A DNA stretch of 29,279 bases, taken from JAPLMI01 sp043798375. GTDB lineage: Bacteria > Omnitrophota > Gorgyraeia > 2-01-FULL-45-10. Of this stretch, positions 1 through 7,580 are shown piece after piece. A program made the position numbers and the translations under genes. Every line of letters starts with the position of its first letter. Within the stretch, counting starts at the first letter, position 1. The notes beneath the pieces are model-generated. The model searched no databases. It saw only the letters and a program-made list of their open reading frames with translations, and was not told where the DNA came from. The stretch lies in the NCBI GenBank assembly GCA_043798375.1, contig JAZDOS010000020.1, positions 1 to 29,279 on the forward strand. The letters run 5' to 3'.

Positions 1-171
1 AATTATACTATAATAATAGTCACGCACAATATGCAGCAGGCGGCAAGAGTTTCGGATGATACGGGATTTATGCTATTGGGTGAACTGATAGAATTCGGCA
101 GGACAGAACAGATATTTACGGCGCCGCATGATAAGAGAACGGAAGATTATATAACCGGTAGATTCGGGTAG
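1..171 (+). CDS. pstB: PstB phosphate ABC transporter ATPase, C-terminal fragment
   Basis: Frame 1 is open from the window edge to a TAG at 169-171, giving the last 56 residues of an ABC ATPase. The fragment holds the H-loop region (VTHNMQQAARVSDDTGF), followed by LLGELIEFGRTEQIFTAP and a C-terminus ending DYITGRFG. This is the typical tail of PstB, the cytoplasmic ATPase of the high-affinity phosphate importer PstSCAB. The gene is cut by the window edge, so Walker A and the signature motif are not visible. phoU follows 80 bp downstream on the same strand, the usual pst operon order, which supports the assignment over other ABC ATPases. Confidence 0.9.
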   Translation, partial: NYTIIIVTHNMQQAARVSDDTGFMLLGELIEFGRTEQIFTAPHDKRTEDYITGRFG

Positions 172-251
172 AAAATCCGCCGCAGCACCTACTCTATCAC
201 AAGTTGATTGCGAAGGCGGACAACTGGAAGATACGGATAAAAGGGGGACAT

Positions 252-920
252 ATGGAAAGACATTTGGATCAGGAATTGAAAGAACTTAATATCGATATCT
301 TGAAGATGGGGGCCTATGCGGAAGAAGTTATATTCAAATCCGTTGAGGCGCTGAAAAACCGAGATAGGGAGCTTGCTAAAAGCGTGATAGAAAATGACAA
401 TAATATCGATAAATTAGAATTGGCCGTTGATGAAAAATGCATAGATCTGATAGCCAGATATCAACCTATGGCTAAAGATCTGCGGTTCATCACATCCGGC
501 ATGAAGTTAAACGCGGAATTGGAAAGGATAGCCGATATAGCTGTTGATATATCCCAGCGTGTCATTGAAATAGTAGACAAGCCCCTGTTAAAACCTTTGA
601 TCGATATACCAAAGCTTACGGCAATAGCTCAGAATATGGTAAAGATGGCCGTCGATTCCTTTGTAAAAGGAGACGTTGAATTAGCCAAAAAAGTCATACT
701 ATCAGATATCGAGGCCGACAAGCTGAGAAATGTCATAACAAAAGAATTGATAGAAGATTACATAGCCAAAGATGCTTCAACGGCTCCGAGGGCTGTCCAG
801 CTTCTTTTAATAGCCCGTTTCCTCGAACGAATATGCGACCACGCAACGAACATTGCCGAGGACGTTATCTATATGGTTCAGGCCGAGGTCGTCAAGCATC
901 ATCCCGAAAAATTAAAATAA
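252..920 (+). CDS. phoU: PhoU, phosphate signalling/transport regulator
   Basis: The protein has 222 residues, the normal PhoU size. PhoU is a cytoplasmic all-helical protein of two similar three-helix repeats that bind metal and link the Pst transporter to the PhoR kinase, repressing the Pho response when phosphate is ample. Both repeats are visible: DKLELAVDEKCIDLI with LNAELERIADIAVDIS in the first half, and ADKLRNVITKELIEDYI with IARFLERICDHATNIAEDV in the second, each carrying the acidic E/DxxxD metal-binding pattern. The ATG at 252 is chosen over an upstream in-frame start at 204 because AAGGGG lies 4-9 bases upstream and MERHLDQELKEL is the typical family beginning. It follows pstB in the expected order. 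Confidence 0.93.
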   Translation: MERHLDQELKELNIDILKMGAYAEEVIFKSVEALKNRDRELAKSVIENDNNIDKLELAVDEKCIDLIARYQPMAKDLRFITSGMKLNAELERIADIAVDISQRVIEIVDKPLLKPLIDIPKLTAIAQNMVKMAVDSFVKGDVELAKKVILSDIEADKLRNVITKELIEDYIAKDASTAPRAVQLLLIARFLERICDHATNIAEDVIYMVQAEVVKHHPEKLK

Positions 921-948
921 TGTTTTAACAAAAATAATAAGATTTCCG

Positions 949-976
949 TTGACAATGGTGATAGCGGTGTTATAAT
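949..976 (+). promoter_or_regulatory. Sigma-70-type promoter for the nitrogen/nucleotide gene run
   Basis: A perfect -35 box TTGACA (949-954) and a perfect -10 box TATAAT (971-976) are separated by 16 bp. Transcription would start near 983, leaving a leader of about 65 nt before the nfnA start codon. The site lies in the gap after phoU, and no comparably strong promoter was seen before the following genes up to purQ, so it may drive the whole run. Confidence 0.8.
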
Positions 977-1000
977 TGGAGACGTTGATTTTATAATATT

Positions 1001-1048
1001 GGACAAGGACGTCCGCCGGGAGCAAGGGGTGAGGCGTCTTTTTATTTT
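1001..1048 (+). promoter_or_regulatory. Structured leader with terminator-like hairpin before nfnA (possible ANTAR-type attenuator)
   Basis: The first hairpin is GGAC(1001-1004)/GTCC(1011-1014) with hexaloop AAGGAC, which has A at position 1 and G at position 4 as ANTAR antiterminator targets do. A second, overlapping stem pairs GACGTC-side bases 1008-1013 with 1033-1038 (one G-U pair); an alternative is CGCC 1014-1017 with GGCG 1033-1036. The second stem is followed by a T-rich run (1039-1048) that abuts the ATG at 1049. The two stems share bases 1008-1013, so they exclude each other. The second hairpin lacks the hexaloop expected of a full ANTAR target, so the regulator is uncertain. Confidence 0.45.
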
Positions 1049-1942
1049 ATGAAGATACTGTCAAAAAAAATCTTATGCGATAGCGGCGGCACAAAGGTCG
1101 TCGAGATGTGGGCGGCCGCGCCGGAGATCGCCCTGAAGGCAAGGGCCGGACAATTCATCGTCCTGATGGTGAACGAAAAGGGCGAAAGGATACCTCTTAC
1201 TATAGTTGATAAAGACACGCCTCGCGGGGCTATAAAGCTCATACTCCAGGAGGCCGGACTAACAACCAAGCTATTGGGTAAATTGGACGCGGGCGATTCG
1301 TTATACGCGCTGGTAGGCCCGCTTGGGCACGCGACCGAAATTAAAAATTACGGCAAAGTAATTCTTGTGGGCGGCGGCGTAGGTATTGCCGAGATCTATC
1401 CTGTGGCGAAGGCGCTGAAAGAGGCGGGTAATCACATAACCACCATATTGGGCGCCCGAATCAAGGATCTCTTAATCCTGGAAAATGAGCTTAAGGCCGT
1501 ATCCGATGAATTTCATATAACCACCGACGACGGCTCTTACGGCAAGAGGGGCTTCGTTACCGACGTTCTGAAAGAGCTAATATCAGGGGACAGGGTACAG
1601 GGTTCAGGGTACAGGGTTCAGGGTTCAGGGTACAGATTGATATACGCTGTGGGGCCGATACCGATGATGAGAAGCGTAGCAGCCGCAACAAAGGATTCCA
1701 AGATAAAAACCGTCGTATCTCTAAACGCGCTCATGGTAGACGCGACAGGCATGTGCGGCTCGTGCAGGGTCACGGTCGGGGGCGTCGTGAAGTTTTCCTG
1801 CGTTGACGGCCCGGAATTCGACGCGAATTTAATCGATTGGGACGAACTTATAAAAAGAAACAGGATTTACGAGTCCAAAGAGAAGCATATATGCAAGCTA
1901 ACCTACTACAACCTTAGAGGTTGCCAAAACGGCAACCTCTAA
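1049..1942 (+). CDS. nfnA: NfnA/SudB-type ferredoxin-NADP+ reductase subunit alpha
   Basis: A 297-residue flavoprotein of the dihydroorotate-dehydrogenase electron-transfer/NfnA family. With its partner downstream it would form cytoplasmic NfnAB, which couples NADH and reduced ferredoxin oxidation to NADP+ reduction (or the sulfide dehydrogenase SudAB). Visible parts: an FAD-binding barrel with GQFIVLMV and ERIPLTI near residues 34-52, a nucleotide-binding fold with VGGGVGIAEI near 107-116, and a [2Fe-2S] motif DATGMCGSC with D231, C236, C239 and C251. The Asp plus three Cys ligand set is characteristic of NfnA. Two oddities stand out: residues 180-196 (RVQGSGY twice) are encoded by a heptamer tandem repeat, and the last ten residues plus the stop codon are encoded by a palindrome. 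The start has no well-placed Shine-Dalgarno sequence; the nearest candidate, GGGGTGAGG, lies 15-23 bases upstream. Confidence 0.86.
   Translation: MKILSKKILCDSGGTKVVEMWAAAPEIALKARAGQFIVLMVNEKGERIPLTIVDKDTPRGAIKLILQEAGLTTKLLGKLDAGDSLYALVGPLGHATEIKNYGKVILVGGGVGIAEIYPVAKALKEAGNHITTILGARIKDLLILENELKAVSDEFHITTDDGSYGKRGFVTDVLKELISGDRVQGSGYRVQGSGYRLIYAVGPIPMMRSVAAATKDSKIKTVVSLNALMVDATGMCGSCRVTVGGVVKFSCVDGPEFDANLIDWDELIKRNRIYESKEKHICKLTYYNLRGCQNGNL
1584..1635. repeat. Heptamer tandem repeat inside nfnA
   Basis: Seven consecutive 7-bp units cover 1584-1632 (CAGGGGA, CAGGGTA, CAGGGTT, CAGGGTA, CAGGGTT, CAGGGTT, CAGGGTA), followed by a partial CAG. They are translated in frame; three units make a 21-bp super-period encoding RVQGSGY twice. 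The repeat lies in a loop just before the conserved LIYAVGPIPMM segment. Confidence 0.92.
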
Positions 1943-1946
1943 GGTT
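1910..1946. repeat. Palindrome at the nfnA/nfnB junction
   Basis: Perfect 16-bp arms AACCTTAGAGGTTGCC (1910-1925) and GGCAACCTCTAAGGTT (1931-1946) flank a 5-nt AAAAC loop. The palindrome encodes the last residues of NfnA (NLRGCQNGNL) and its TAA stop. No T-run follows, so it is not a typical intrinsic terminator; it looks like a dispersed palindromic repeat. Confidence 0.9.
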
Positions 1947-1959
1947 AACAAAGGTTTCG

Positions 1960-3381
1960 ATGAAGAAAGAGCCTGTAAGGGTAAGGGAACTCGAAGCAAA
2001 ATTGCGGGCCGACTCGTTCGACGAGGTTGTTTTAGGCTATAGCGAAAACGAGGCCATCAAAGAAGCCGAGCGCTGCCTGCAGTGCAAAAATCCCGCGTGT
2101 ATAGCGGGCTGCCCGGTCGGGATCGATATCAAGGCCTTCATATATAAGCTAGTAAAAAAAGATTACGAGGGCGCGTATTTTACCATTAGAGAAAAGAACG
2201 ATTTCCCGTCAATATGCGGGAGGGTCTGCCCGGCCGAGTACCAGTGCCAAAGAACATGCGTCCTTACGAAGAAGGGTTCGCCATTCGCGTCTTCAGACGC
2301 TATAAATATCCACTTCCTTGAAAGATTTGTCGGCGATTACGGCATGGCCCGTAAATTAGAGGTCCCCGTAGAATTGAATGAAAAGCTTGCCAAACTCAAA
2401 GCAGCCGTGGTAGGCTCCGGCCCCGCGGGACTTGCCTCGGCCGGCGAGCTTGCCAGGCTCGGCATACCGGTAACGGTATTCGAGGGCCTCCATAAGCCGG
2501 GCGGCGTATTGCGCTACGGCATACCTCCGTTCAGGATGCCGAGAAACATCCTCGACTTCGAGATCGATTATTTGAAGAAGAAGGGCGTCAGGATAGTCCC
2601 AAATTATCTGATCGGCGCGGCGAAATCCCTGGATGAACTTTTCAAAGAAGGCTACTCCGCGATATTTTTGGGGATGGGCGCGGGGATTCCCTCTTTTCTT
2701 GGAATAAAGGGTGAAAACTACTGCAACATCTATTCCGCAAACGAGTTTCTTACGAGAGTCAACCTCATGTCAGCCTATAAATTTCCGGAGTACCATACGC
2801 CGGTCAATATCGGCGAGCATGTGATCGTTATAGGCGGCGGGAATACGGCGATGGACGCCGCGCGTTCCGCGTTAAGGCTGCAGAAGATTAACAGGATAGC
2901 GCCGGACACAACGATACTCTACAGGCGCACCGAGATCGAGATGCCGGCCAGGCGCCTTGAGATAGCGCACGCGAAAGAGGAGGGCGTCAATTTCAGATTC
3001 CTTGTGAAGCCCGGGGAATTCATCGGCGACGACTTCGGTTTCGTTAAAAAGATGAAGTGCCTTGAATGTAAACTCGGCGAGCCTGACAACTCCGGAAGAA
3101 GAAGGCCCGTGGAGATCCCGGGAAGCGATTTTGAACTTCGTTGCGACATGGCTATAATCGCGGTGGGATTAAAAGCGAACCAGCTTCTTCTTAAAGTGAC
3201 ACCTCAGTTAAAAACGGATAAATACGGAGATGTGACCGTAAACCCCGAGACTATGGAGACGTCTATTCCGGGCGTATTCGCGGGGGGAGATATAGTGGGC
3301 GGTGAGGGAACCGTCATCGAGGCCATGGGTATGGCGAAGAGGGCGGGAAAAGCGATTCTGGATTATCTTTTGAAACAATGA
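1960..3381 (+). CDS. nfnB: NfnB/SudA-type NADPH-binding subunit (glutamate synthase small-subunit homologue)
   Basis: A 473-residue protein of the GltD/NfnB family. An N-terminal Fe-S domain carries CLQCKNPACIAGCP (C39, C42, C47, C51) and CGRVCPAEYQCQRTC (C86, C90, C96, C100). An FAD fold begins at VVGSGPAGLASAG (about residue 150), and a nested NADPH fold has VIGGGNTAMDAARSA. The C-terminal GVFAGGDIVGGEGTVIEA motif is typical of the family. Databases often call it gltA or 'glutamate synthase (NADPH) small subunit', but no large GltB subunit is present and an NfnA partner lies directly upstream, so NfnAB or SudAB is preferred. The ATG at 1960 is chosen over an upstream TTG at 1921, which lies inside the palindrome; MKKEPVRVRELEAKLR matches the family beginning and AAAGG lies just upstream. 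Confidence 0.88.
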   Translation: MKKEPVRVRELEAKLRADSFDEVVLGYSENEAIKEAERCLQCKNPACIAGCPVGIDIKAFIYKLVKKDYEGAYFTIREKNDFPSICGRVCPAEYQCQRTCVLTKKGSPFASSDAINIHFLERFVGDYGMARKLEVPVELNEKLAKLKAAVVGSGPAGLASAGELARLGIPVTVFEGLHKPGGVLRYGIPPFRMPRNILDFEIDYLKKKGVRIVPNYLIGAAKSLDELFKEGYSAIFLGMGAGIPSFLGIKGENYCNIYSANEFLTRVNLMSAYKFPEYHTPVNIGEHVIVIGGGNTAMDAARSALRLQKINRIAPDTTILYRRTEIEMPARRLEIAHAKEEGVNFRFLVKPGEFIGDDFGFVKKMKCLECKLGEPDNSGRRRPVEIPGSDFELRCDMAIIAVGLKANQLLLKVTPQLKTDKYGDVTVNPETMETSIPGVFAGGDIVGGEGTVIEAMGMAKRAGKAILDYLLKQ

Positions 3382-3427
3382 CGTTTCGAAAGGCTCTTCC
3401 AACGCTAAAGAAAAATAGGAGGAAGGC

Positions 3428-4765
3428 ATGTCGAAGAAGATAGAAGAATTTATGGCAAAGGTGGCTGCGAAAAATCCCGGCGAGCCGGAATTCCACCAGG
3501 CGGTAAAGGAGGTCGTTGAGTCAGTAACCCCGTTTATCGAGAAGAACCCGAAATACGAGGAGGCAAAGGTCCTCGAGCGCATGGTCGAGCCGGAGAGGGT
3601 TATCATGTTCCGCGTCCCATGGCTCGACGACAAAGGCGATATCCGGGTAAATCGCGGATTCCGCATCGAGATGAACAGCGCGATAGGCCCGTATAAAGGC
3701 GGATTGAGGTTCCATCCGACCGTATACCTCGGGCTTCTTAAGTTCCTGGCATTCGAGCAGGTATTTAAGAACAGCCTCACCACGCTGCCTATGGGCGGCG
3801 GTAAGGGCGGCGCCGATTTTGACCCCAAGGGAAAATCGGATAATGAAGTGATGCGGTTCTGCCAGAGCTTCATGACCGAATTGTCAAGGCACATAGGCCC
3901 TGATACGGACGTGCCGGCCGGAGATATAGGCGTCGGCGGCCGCGAAATAGGCTATATGTACGGCCAGTATAAGAGGTTGAGGAATGAATTTACGGGCGTA
4001 CTTACCGGAAAAGGGCTGGCCTGGGGCGGAAGCCTTATCAGGCCTGAAGCTACCGGTTACGGCTGCGTCTATTTTGTGGAAGAGATGATGAAGACGAGGG
4101 GTGAATCGCTAAAAGGTAAGACATGCGCGGTATCCGGTTCCGGAAACGTCGCGCAGTACACCGTCGAGAAACTTCATCAATTGGGCGCCAAGGTCGTAAC
4201 GCTCTCCGATTCCAACGGATTTATCTACGACGCGGGCGGAATCGACGAAAAAGAGCTCTCATGCGTTATGCATCTCAAGAACGTCAAGAGAGGCCGCATA
4301 AAAGAGTGCGCTAAAGAATTCAAGTGTAAATATGTCGAAAACGAGAGGCCGTGGAGCGTTAAGTGCGACGCCGCGTTCCCGAGCGCGACGCAGAATGAGA
4401 TAAGCGGCGAGGACGCAAAGACGCTTGTCAAGAACGGCTGTATCGCGGTCGGCGAAGGCGCGAACATGCCCACGACACCGGAAGGCATCCGCGTATTCCA
4501 GAAAGCGAAGATCCTTTACGCGCCCGGCAAGGCGGCAAATGCCGGCGGAGTCGCGACGTCGGGGCTCGAGATGAGCCAGAACAGCATGAGGCTTTCGTGG
4601 ACCCGCGAAGAGGTCGACGCAAGGCTCCATGATATAATGATCGCGATCCATGAATCTTGTGTCAAATACGGTAAGACTGATAAGTATATAAACTATGTCG
4701 ACGGCGCCAACATCGCGGGTTTCGTGAAGGTTGCCGACGCGATGATCGACCAGGGTCTGGTATAG
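3428..4765 (+). CDS. gdhA: NADP-type glutamate dehydrogenase
   Basis: A 445-residue enzyme, the length of the hexameric bacterial GdhA (E. coli 447). It interconverts 2-oxoglutarate plus ammonium plus NADPH with glutamate. Visible residues: IGPYKGGLRF with K90, QVFKNSL with K114, the catalytic lysine in PMGGGKGG (K126), the acid in PAGDIGVGGRE (D166), and the dinucleotide fold SGSGNVAQYT (about 236-245). The start is firm: AGGAGG lies a few bases upstream of the ATG. Following the Nfn pair is metabolically sensible, because Nfn can supply the NADPH that GdhA uses. The glutamate made here feeds the glutamine-dependent amidotransferases downstream. Confidence 0.95.
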   Translation: MSKKIEEFMAKVAAKNPGEPEFHQAVKEVVESVTPFIEKNPKYEEAKVLERMVEPERVIMFRVPWLDDKGDIRVNRGFRIEMNSAIGPYKGGLRFHPTVYLGLLKFLAFEQVFKNSLTTLPMGGGKGGADFDPKGKSDNEVMRFCQSFMTELSRHIGPDTDVPAGDIGVGGREIGYMYGQYKRLRNEFTGVLTGKGLAWGGSLIRPEATGYGCVYFVEEMMKTRGESLKGKTCAVSGSGNVAQYTVEKLHQLGAKVVTLSDSNGFIYDAGGIDEKELSCVMHLKNVKRGRIKECAKEFKCKYVENERPWSVKCDAAFPSATQNEISGEDAKTLVKNGCIAVGEGANMPTTPEGIRVFQKAKILYAPGKAANAGGVATSGLEMSQNSMRLSWTREEVDARLHDIMIAIHESCVKYGKTDKYINYVDGANIAGFVKVADAMIDQGLV

Positions 4766-4799
4766 AAAATTGTAACGATTCGGATACGAGAGGCAGGTC

Positions 4800-5876
4800 G
4801 TGTTAGCGATACTGGCGCTGGAGGACGGGAAGGTCTATAGAGGCGAATCTTTCGGAGCTGAATGCGAAAGAAGCGGTGAGGTCGTATTCAATACGAGTAT
4901 GGCCGGCTACCAGGAGATCCTGACCGACCCTTCCTACAAAGGCCAGATCGTGATGATGACATATCCTTTAATAGGGAACTACGGCGTAAATGACGAAGAC
5001 GTCGAGTCGCGGAAGATCTTTGTCGAGGGATTCGTTGTCAAAGAATATTCAAAAATAGCGAGCAACTGGCGAAGTAAAAGCTCTCTGGGAGATTATCTGA
5101 AAGTTAACAATATCCCCGCCATAGAGGGGATCGATACCAGAGCTCTTACCCTGCATATACGACAGGCCGGAGCGATGAAGGCTGTTTTGTCCATAGGTAA
5201 CGCCGATGAAGCCGGCCTCGTAAAGAAAGCAAAAGAATCTCCCGGCCTTGTCGGGATAGACCTGGTAAAAGACGCGGCCGCGAAAAAAAGTTATGTCTGG
5301 AACGAAAAAGGCAGGTATAACGTCGTGGTCCTGGACTGCGGCGTAAAATTTAACAGCCTCAGGGAACTTGCTAAAAATAATTGCATTGTTACCGTAGTTC
5401 CCGCGACTACAACGGCGAAAGAAATCCTGGAGCTAAAACCGGACGGCGTACTTTTATCGAACGGCCCGGGGGATCCGGCAGCCGTGCCATATGTAGTAAG
5501 GACGGTGCAGGATCTTATAGGGAAACTTCCGATATTCGGGATATGCCTCGGACAGCAGATGCTGGGGCAGGCATTCGGGGGAAAGACTTTTAAGTTGAAG
5601 TTCGGCCACCATGGCGGAAACCAGCCTGTTAAAGACCTTAAGACCGGTAAGGTCGCGATCAGCGTTCAGAACCACGGCTTCTCGGTTGACATTGACACTT
5701 TAAACAAAAAAGAGATAGAGATAACGCATATTAACCTTAATGACCAGACGCTCGAAGGGATAAGGCACAGGAAACTTCCGATATTCTCGGTCCAATTCCA
5801 TCCCGAGGCATCCCCGGGGCCTCATGACGCGGAGTACATGTTCGGGAAGTTCGTTGAAATGATAAAGAATAACTAG
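4800..5876 (+). CDS. carA: Carbamoyl-phosphate synthase small subunit, copy 1 (intact glutaminase)
   Basis: A 358-residue CarA with GTG start. CarA hydrolyses glutamine and passes ammonia through a tunnel to CarB to make carbamoyl phosphate for arginine and pyrimidines. The N-terminal CarA-specific domain (FNTSMAGYQEILTDPSY, TYPLIGNYGV, GIDTRALT) is complete. The class I glutaminase domain keeps all three catalytic residues: C249 in FGICLGQQ, H334 and E336 in VQFHPEASPG. It ends 2 bp before carB1, so the two are probably translated together. Unlike the second CarA in this window, nothing here suggests loss of glutaminase activity. The partner downstream is only half a CarB. Confidence 0.93.
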   Translation: MLAILALEDGKVYRGESFGAECERSGEVVFNTSMAGYQEILTDPSYKGQIVMMTYPLIGNYGVNDEDVESRKIFVEGFVVKEYSKIASNWRSKSSLGDYLKVNNIPAIEGIDTRALTLHIRQAGAMKAVLSIGNADEAGLVKKAKESPGLVGIDLVKDAAAKKSYVWNEKGRYNVVVLDCGVKFNSLRELAKNNCIVTVVPATTTAKEILELKPDGVLLSNGPGDPAAVPYVVRTVQDLIGKLPIFGICLGQQMLGQAFGGKTFKLKFGHHGGNQPVKDLKTGKVAISVQNHGFSVDIDTLNKKEIEITHINLNDQTLEGIRHRKLPIFSVQFHPEASPGPHDAEYMFGKFVEMIKNN

Positions 5877-5878
5877 CT

Positions 5879-7543
5879 ATGCCAAAACGAACCGATATTA
5901 AAAAAATCCTCATAATAGGCTCGGGCCCGATCGTAATAGGGCAGGCTTGCGAATTCGACTACTCCGGATCACAGGCATGCAAGGTCCTGAGGCAGGAGGG
6001 TTTTGAGGTAATCCTTGTGAATTCTAACCCTGCGACAATCATGACAGACCCCGAGATGGCGGACAAGACATACATAGAGCCTATAACCGTAGACGTCGTC
6101 GCAAGAATAATTGAGAAGGAGAGGCCCGATGCGCTCCTTCCGACCCTTGGAGGGCAGACCGCACTGAATACTACGGTAGGCCTTGCCGAAAAAGGAATAC
6201 TTAAGAAATACAAAGTCGAGACGATAGGCGCCAATATCACATCTATAAAGAAGGCTGAGGACAGACAGCTCTTTAAGGCTTCGATGCAGAAGATAGGCCT
6301 CGACCTTCCGAAAAGCGGATTGGCCTTCAACATTAAAGAGGCCATGGAGGTCGCAGGCCTGATCGGCTTTCCCGTAATAATAAGGCCGAGCTTCACCCTC
6401 GGCGGGACAGGCGGAAGCGCGGCTTACAACATAGAGGAATTTAAACGGCTCGCGAAGCGCGGCCTTGAATCGAGCTTGATTTGCGAGATATTGATCGAGG
6501 AGTCCGTGATCGGCTGGAAAGAATTCGAACTCGAAGTAATGCGTGACCTGAAGGATAATGTCGTTATCATCTGTTCGATCGAGAACTTTGATCCGATGGG
6601 CGTCCATACGGGGGACAGCATCACCGTGGCCCCGGCGCAGACGCTCACAGACAGAGAATATCAGAAGATGAGAGACGCGGGCATTGCCTGCATCAGGGAG
6701 ATAGGCGTAGAAACGGGAGGTTCCAACATACAGTTCGCCGTCCATCCCGAGACGGGGCGAATGGTCGTAATAGAGATGAACCCGAGAGTTTCCAGGAGCT
6801 CGGCCCTGGCCTCAAAGGCGACCGGTTTCCCCATAGCAAAGATAGCGGCAAAGCTTGCTGTCGGATATACGCTCGATGAAATACCGAACGATATAACGAG
6901 GGAGACTCCGGCATGTTTTGAGCCGTCGATCGACTACTGCGTTGTGAAGATACCGCGTTTCACATTCGAAAAGTTTCCGCTGGCCGACCCGACGCTTACT
7001 ATATCGATGAAATCCGTCGGCGAAGCGATGGCTATCGGAAGGACCTTCAAAGAAGCCCTGCAGAAGGGCTTAAGATCGCTTGAGATAAAAAAATCGGGCC
7101 TTGAGAGCCTGCTCTTTAAGGATACCTTAAAGGCGCCTAACTCCGATAGCGATACACTGACCGCAATAACCGAAGGATTGCGCATCCCCAATGCCGATAG
7201 AATATTCTATATAGGAGACGCCATGAGGGCCGGCTTAAGTCTTGACAAAATACATGGATTGACTAAAATAGACAAGTGGTTCCTGTATAATATAAGCCAG
7301 ATAATAGAACTTGAAAAAGAGATCGTTGCCAAAAAGGGCCCCCTTACGGTAAGGCTTCTAGGCAAGGCGAAAGAATACGGTTTCAGCGACAAACAGATCG
7401 CGGCCTTAACAAATACAAGCGAGGAAGAGGTGTATAAGTTAAGGAAATCCCATGATATCGTCCCGGACTTCAAATTGGTCGATACATGCGCCGCGGAATT
7501 TCAGGCTCATACGCCTTATTACTATTCGACATACGACCGGTAG
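5879..7543 (+). CDS. carB: Half-length carbamoyl-phosphate synthase large subunit (N-terminal half only), copy 1
   Basis: 554 residues corresponding to the first half of CarB, whose normal length is about 1070. Present are the first ATP-grasp unit that makes carboxyphosphate (GSGPIVIGQACEFDYSGSQA, RPSFTLGGTGGSAAYN, EMNPRVSRSSALASKATGFP) and the following helical oligomerisation domain. The protein stops at VDTCAAEFQAHTPYYYSTYDR, at the point where full CarB links to its second ATP-grasp half; compare LVDTCGGEFKAKRPYYYSTYE in carB2. No second half, in any frame, follows: yajQ begins 37 bp later. The TAG stop lies in the left arm of a repeat element. It could be a natural half-synthetase acting as a dimer (isolated halves of CPS can make carbamoyl phosphate), one piece of a split CarB with its mate elsewhere, or a remnant. 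Confidence 0.88.
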   Translation: MPKRTDIKKILIIGSGPIVIGQACEFDYSGSQACKVLRQEGFEVILVNSNPATIMTDPEMADKTYIEPITVDVVARIIEKERPDALLPTLGGQTALNTTVGLAEKGILKKYKVETIGANITSIKKAEDRQLFKASMQKIGLDLPKSGLAFNIKEAMEVAGLIGFPVIIRPSFTLGGTGGSAAYNIEEFKRLAKRGLESSLICEILIEESVIGWKEFELEVMRDLKDNVVIICSIENFDPMGVHTGDSITVAPAQTLTDREYQKMRDAGIACIREIGVETGGSNIQFAVHPETGRMVVIEMNPRVSRSSALASKATGFPIAKIAAKLAVGYTLDEIPNDITRETPACFEPSIDYCVVKIPRFTFEKFPLADPTLTISMKSVGEAMAIGRTFKEALQKGLRSLEIKKSGLESLLFKDTLKAPNSDSDTLTAITEGLRIPNADRIFYIGDAMRAGLSLDKIHGLTKIDKWFLYNISQIIELEKEIVAKKGPLTVRLLGKAKEYGFSDKQIAALTNTSEEEVYKLRKSHDIVPDFKLVDTCAAEFQAHTPYYYSTYDR

Positions 7544-7579
7544 GGGACATTTAAACGTCCCCTGCATTGTGGATAACTT
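7540..7579. repeat. Dispersed repeat element, copy 1 (palindrome plus DnaA-box-like 14-mer)
   Basis: Arms AGGGGAC (7542-7548) and GTCCCCT (7557-7563) flank a centre containing TTTAAA, followed by ATTGTGGATAACTT (7566-7579), one base before the yajQ ATG. The block aligns with 21338-21378 before purQ at about 33 of 41 positions with one gap. It contains TGTGGATAA, the reverse complement of the canonical DnaA box TTATCCACA, and it supplies the stop codon of carB1. Confidence 0.75.
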
Positions 7580-7580
7580 T

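Noticed and set aside
1584..1635. Tandem repeats as a CRISPR array
   Set aside because: The units are 7 bp, adjacent, without spacers and translated in frame; no cas genes are present.
1910..1946. Intrinsic transcription terminator between nfnA and nfnB
   Set aside because: The hairpin is strong but no T-run follows, and nfnB immediately downstream must be transcribed with nfnA.
5969..6745. 258-codon open frame antisense to carB1, and similar long antisense frames at 3208-3894, 9258-9911 and 10026-10631
   Set aside because: They mirror well-supported genes, show no recognisable domains and are explained by the codon bias of the sense genes.
7452..7580. N-terminal extension of yajQ from an upstream in-frame ATG
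   Set aside because: The extension overlaps carB1 in another frame and crosses the repeat element; family similarity begins at the ATG at 7581.
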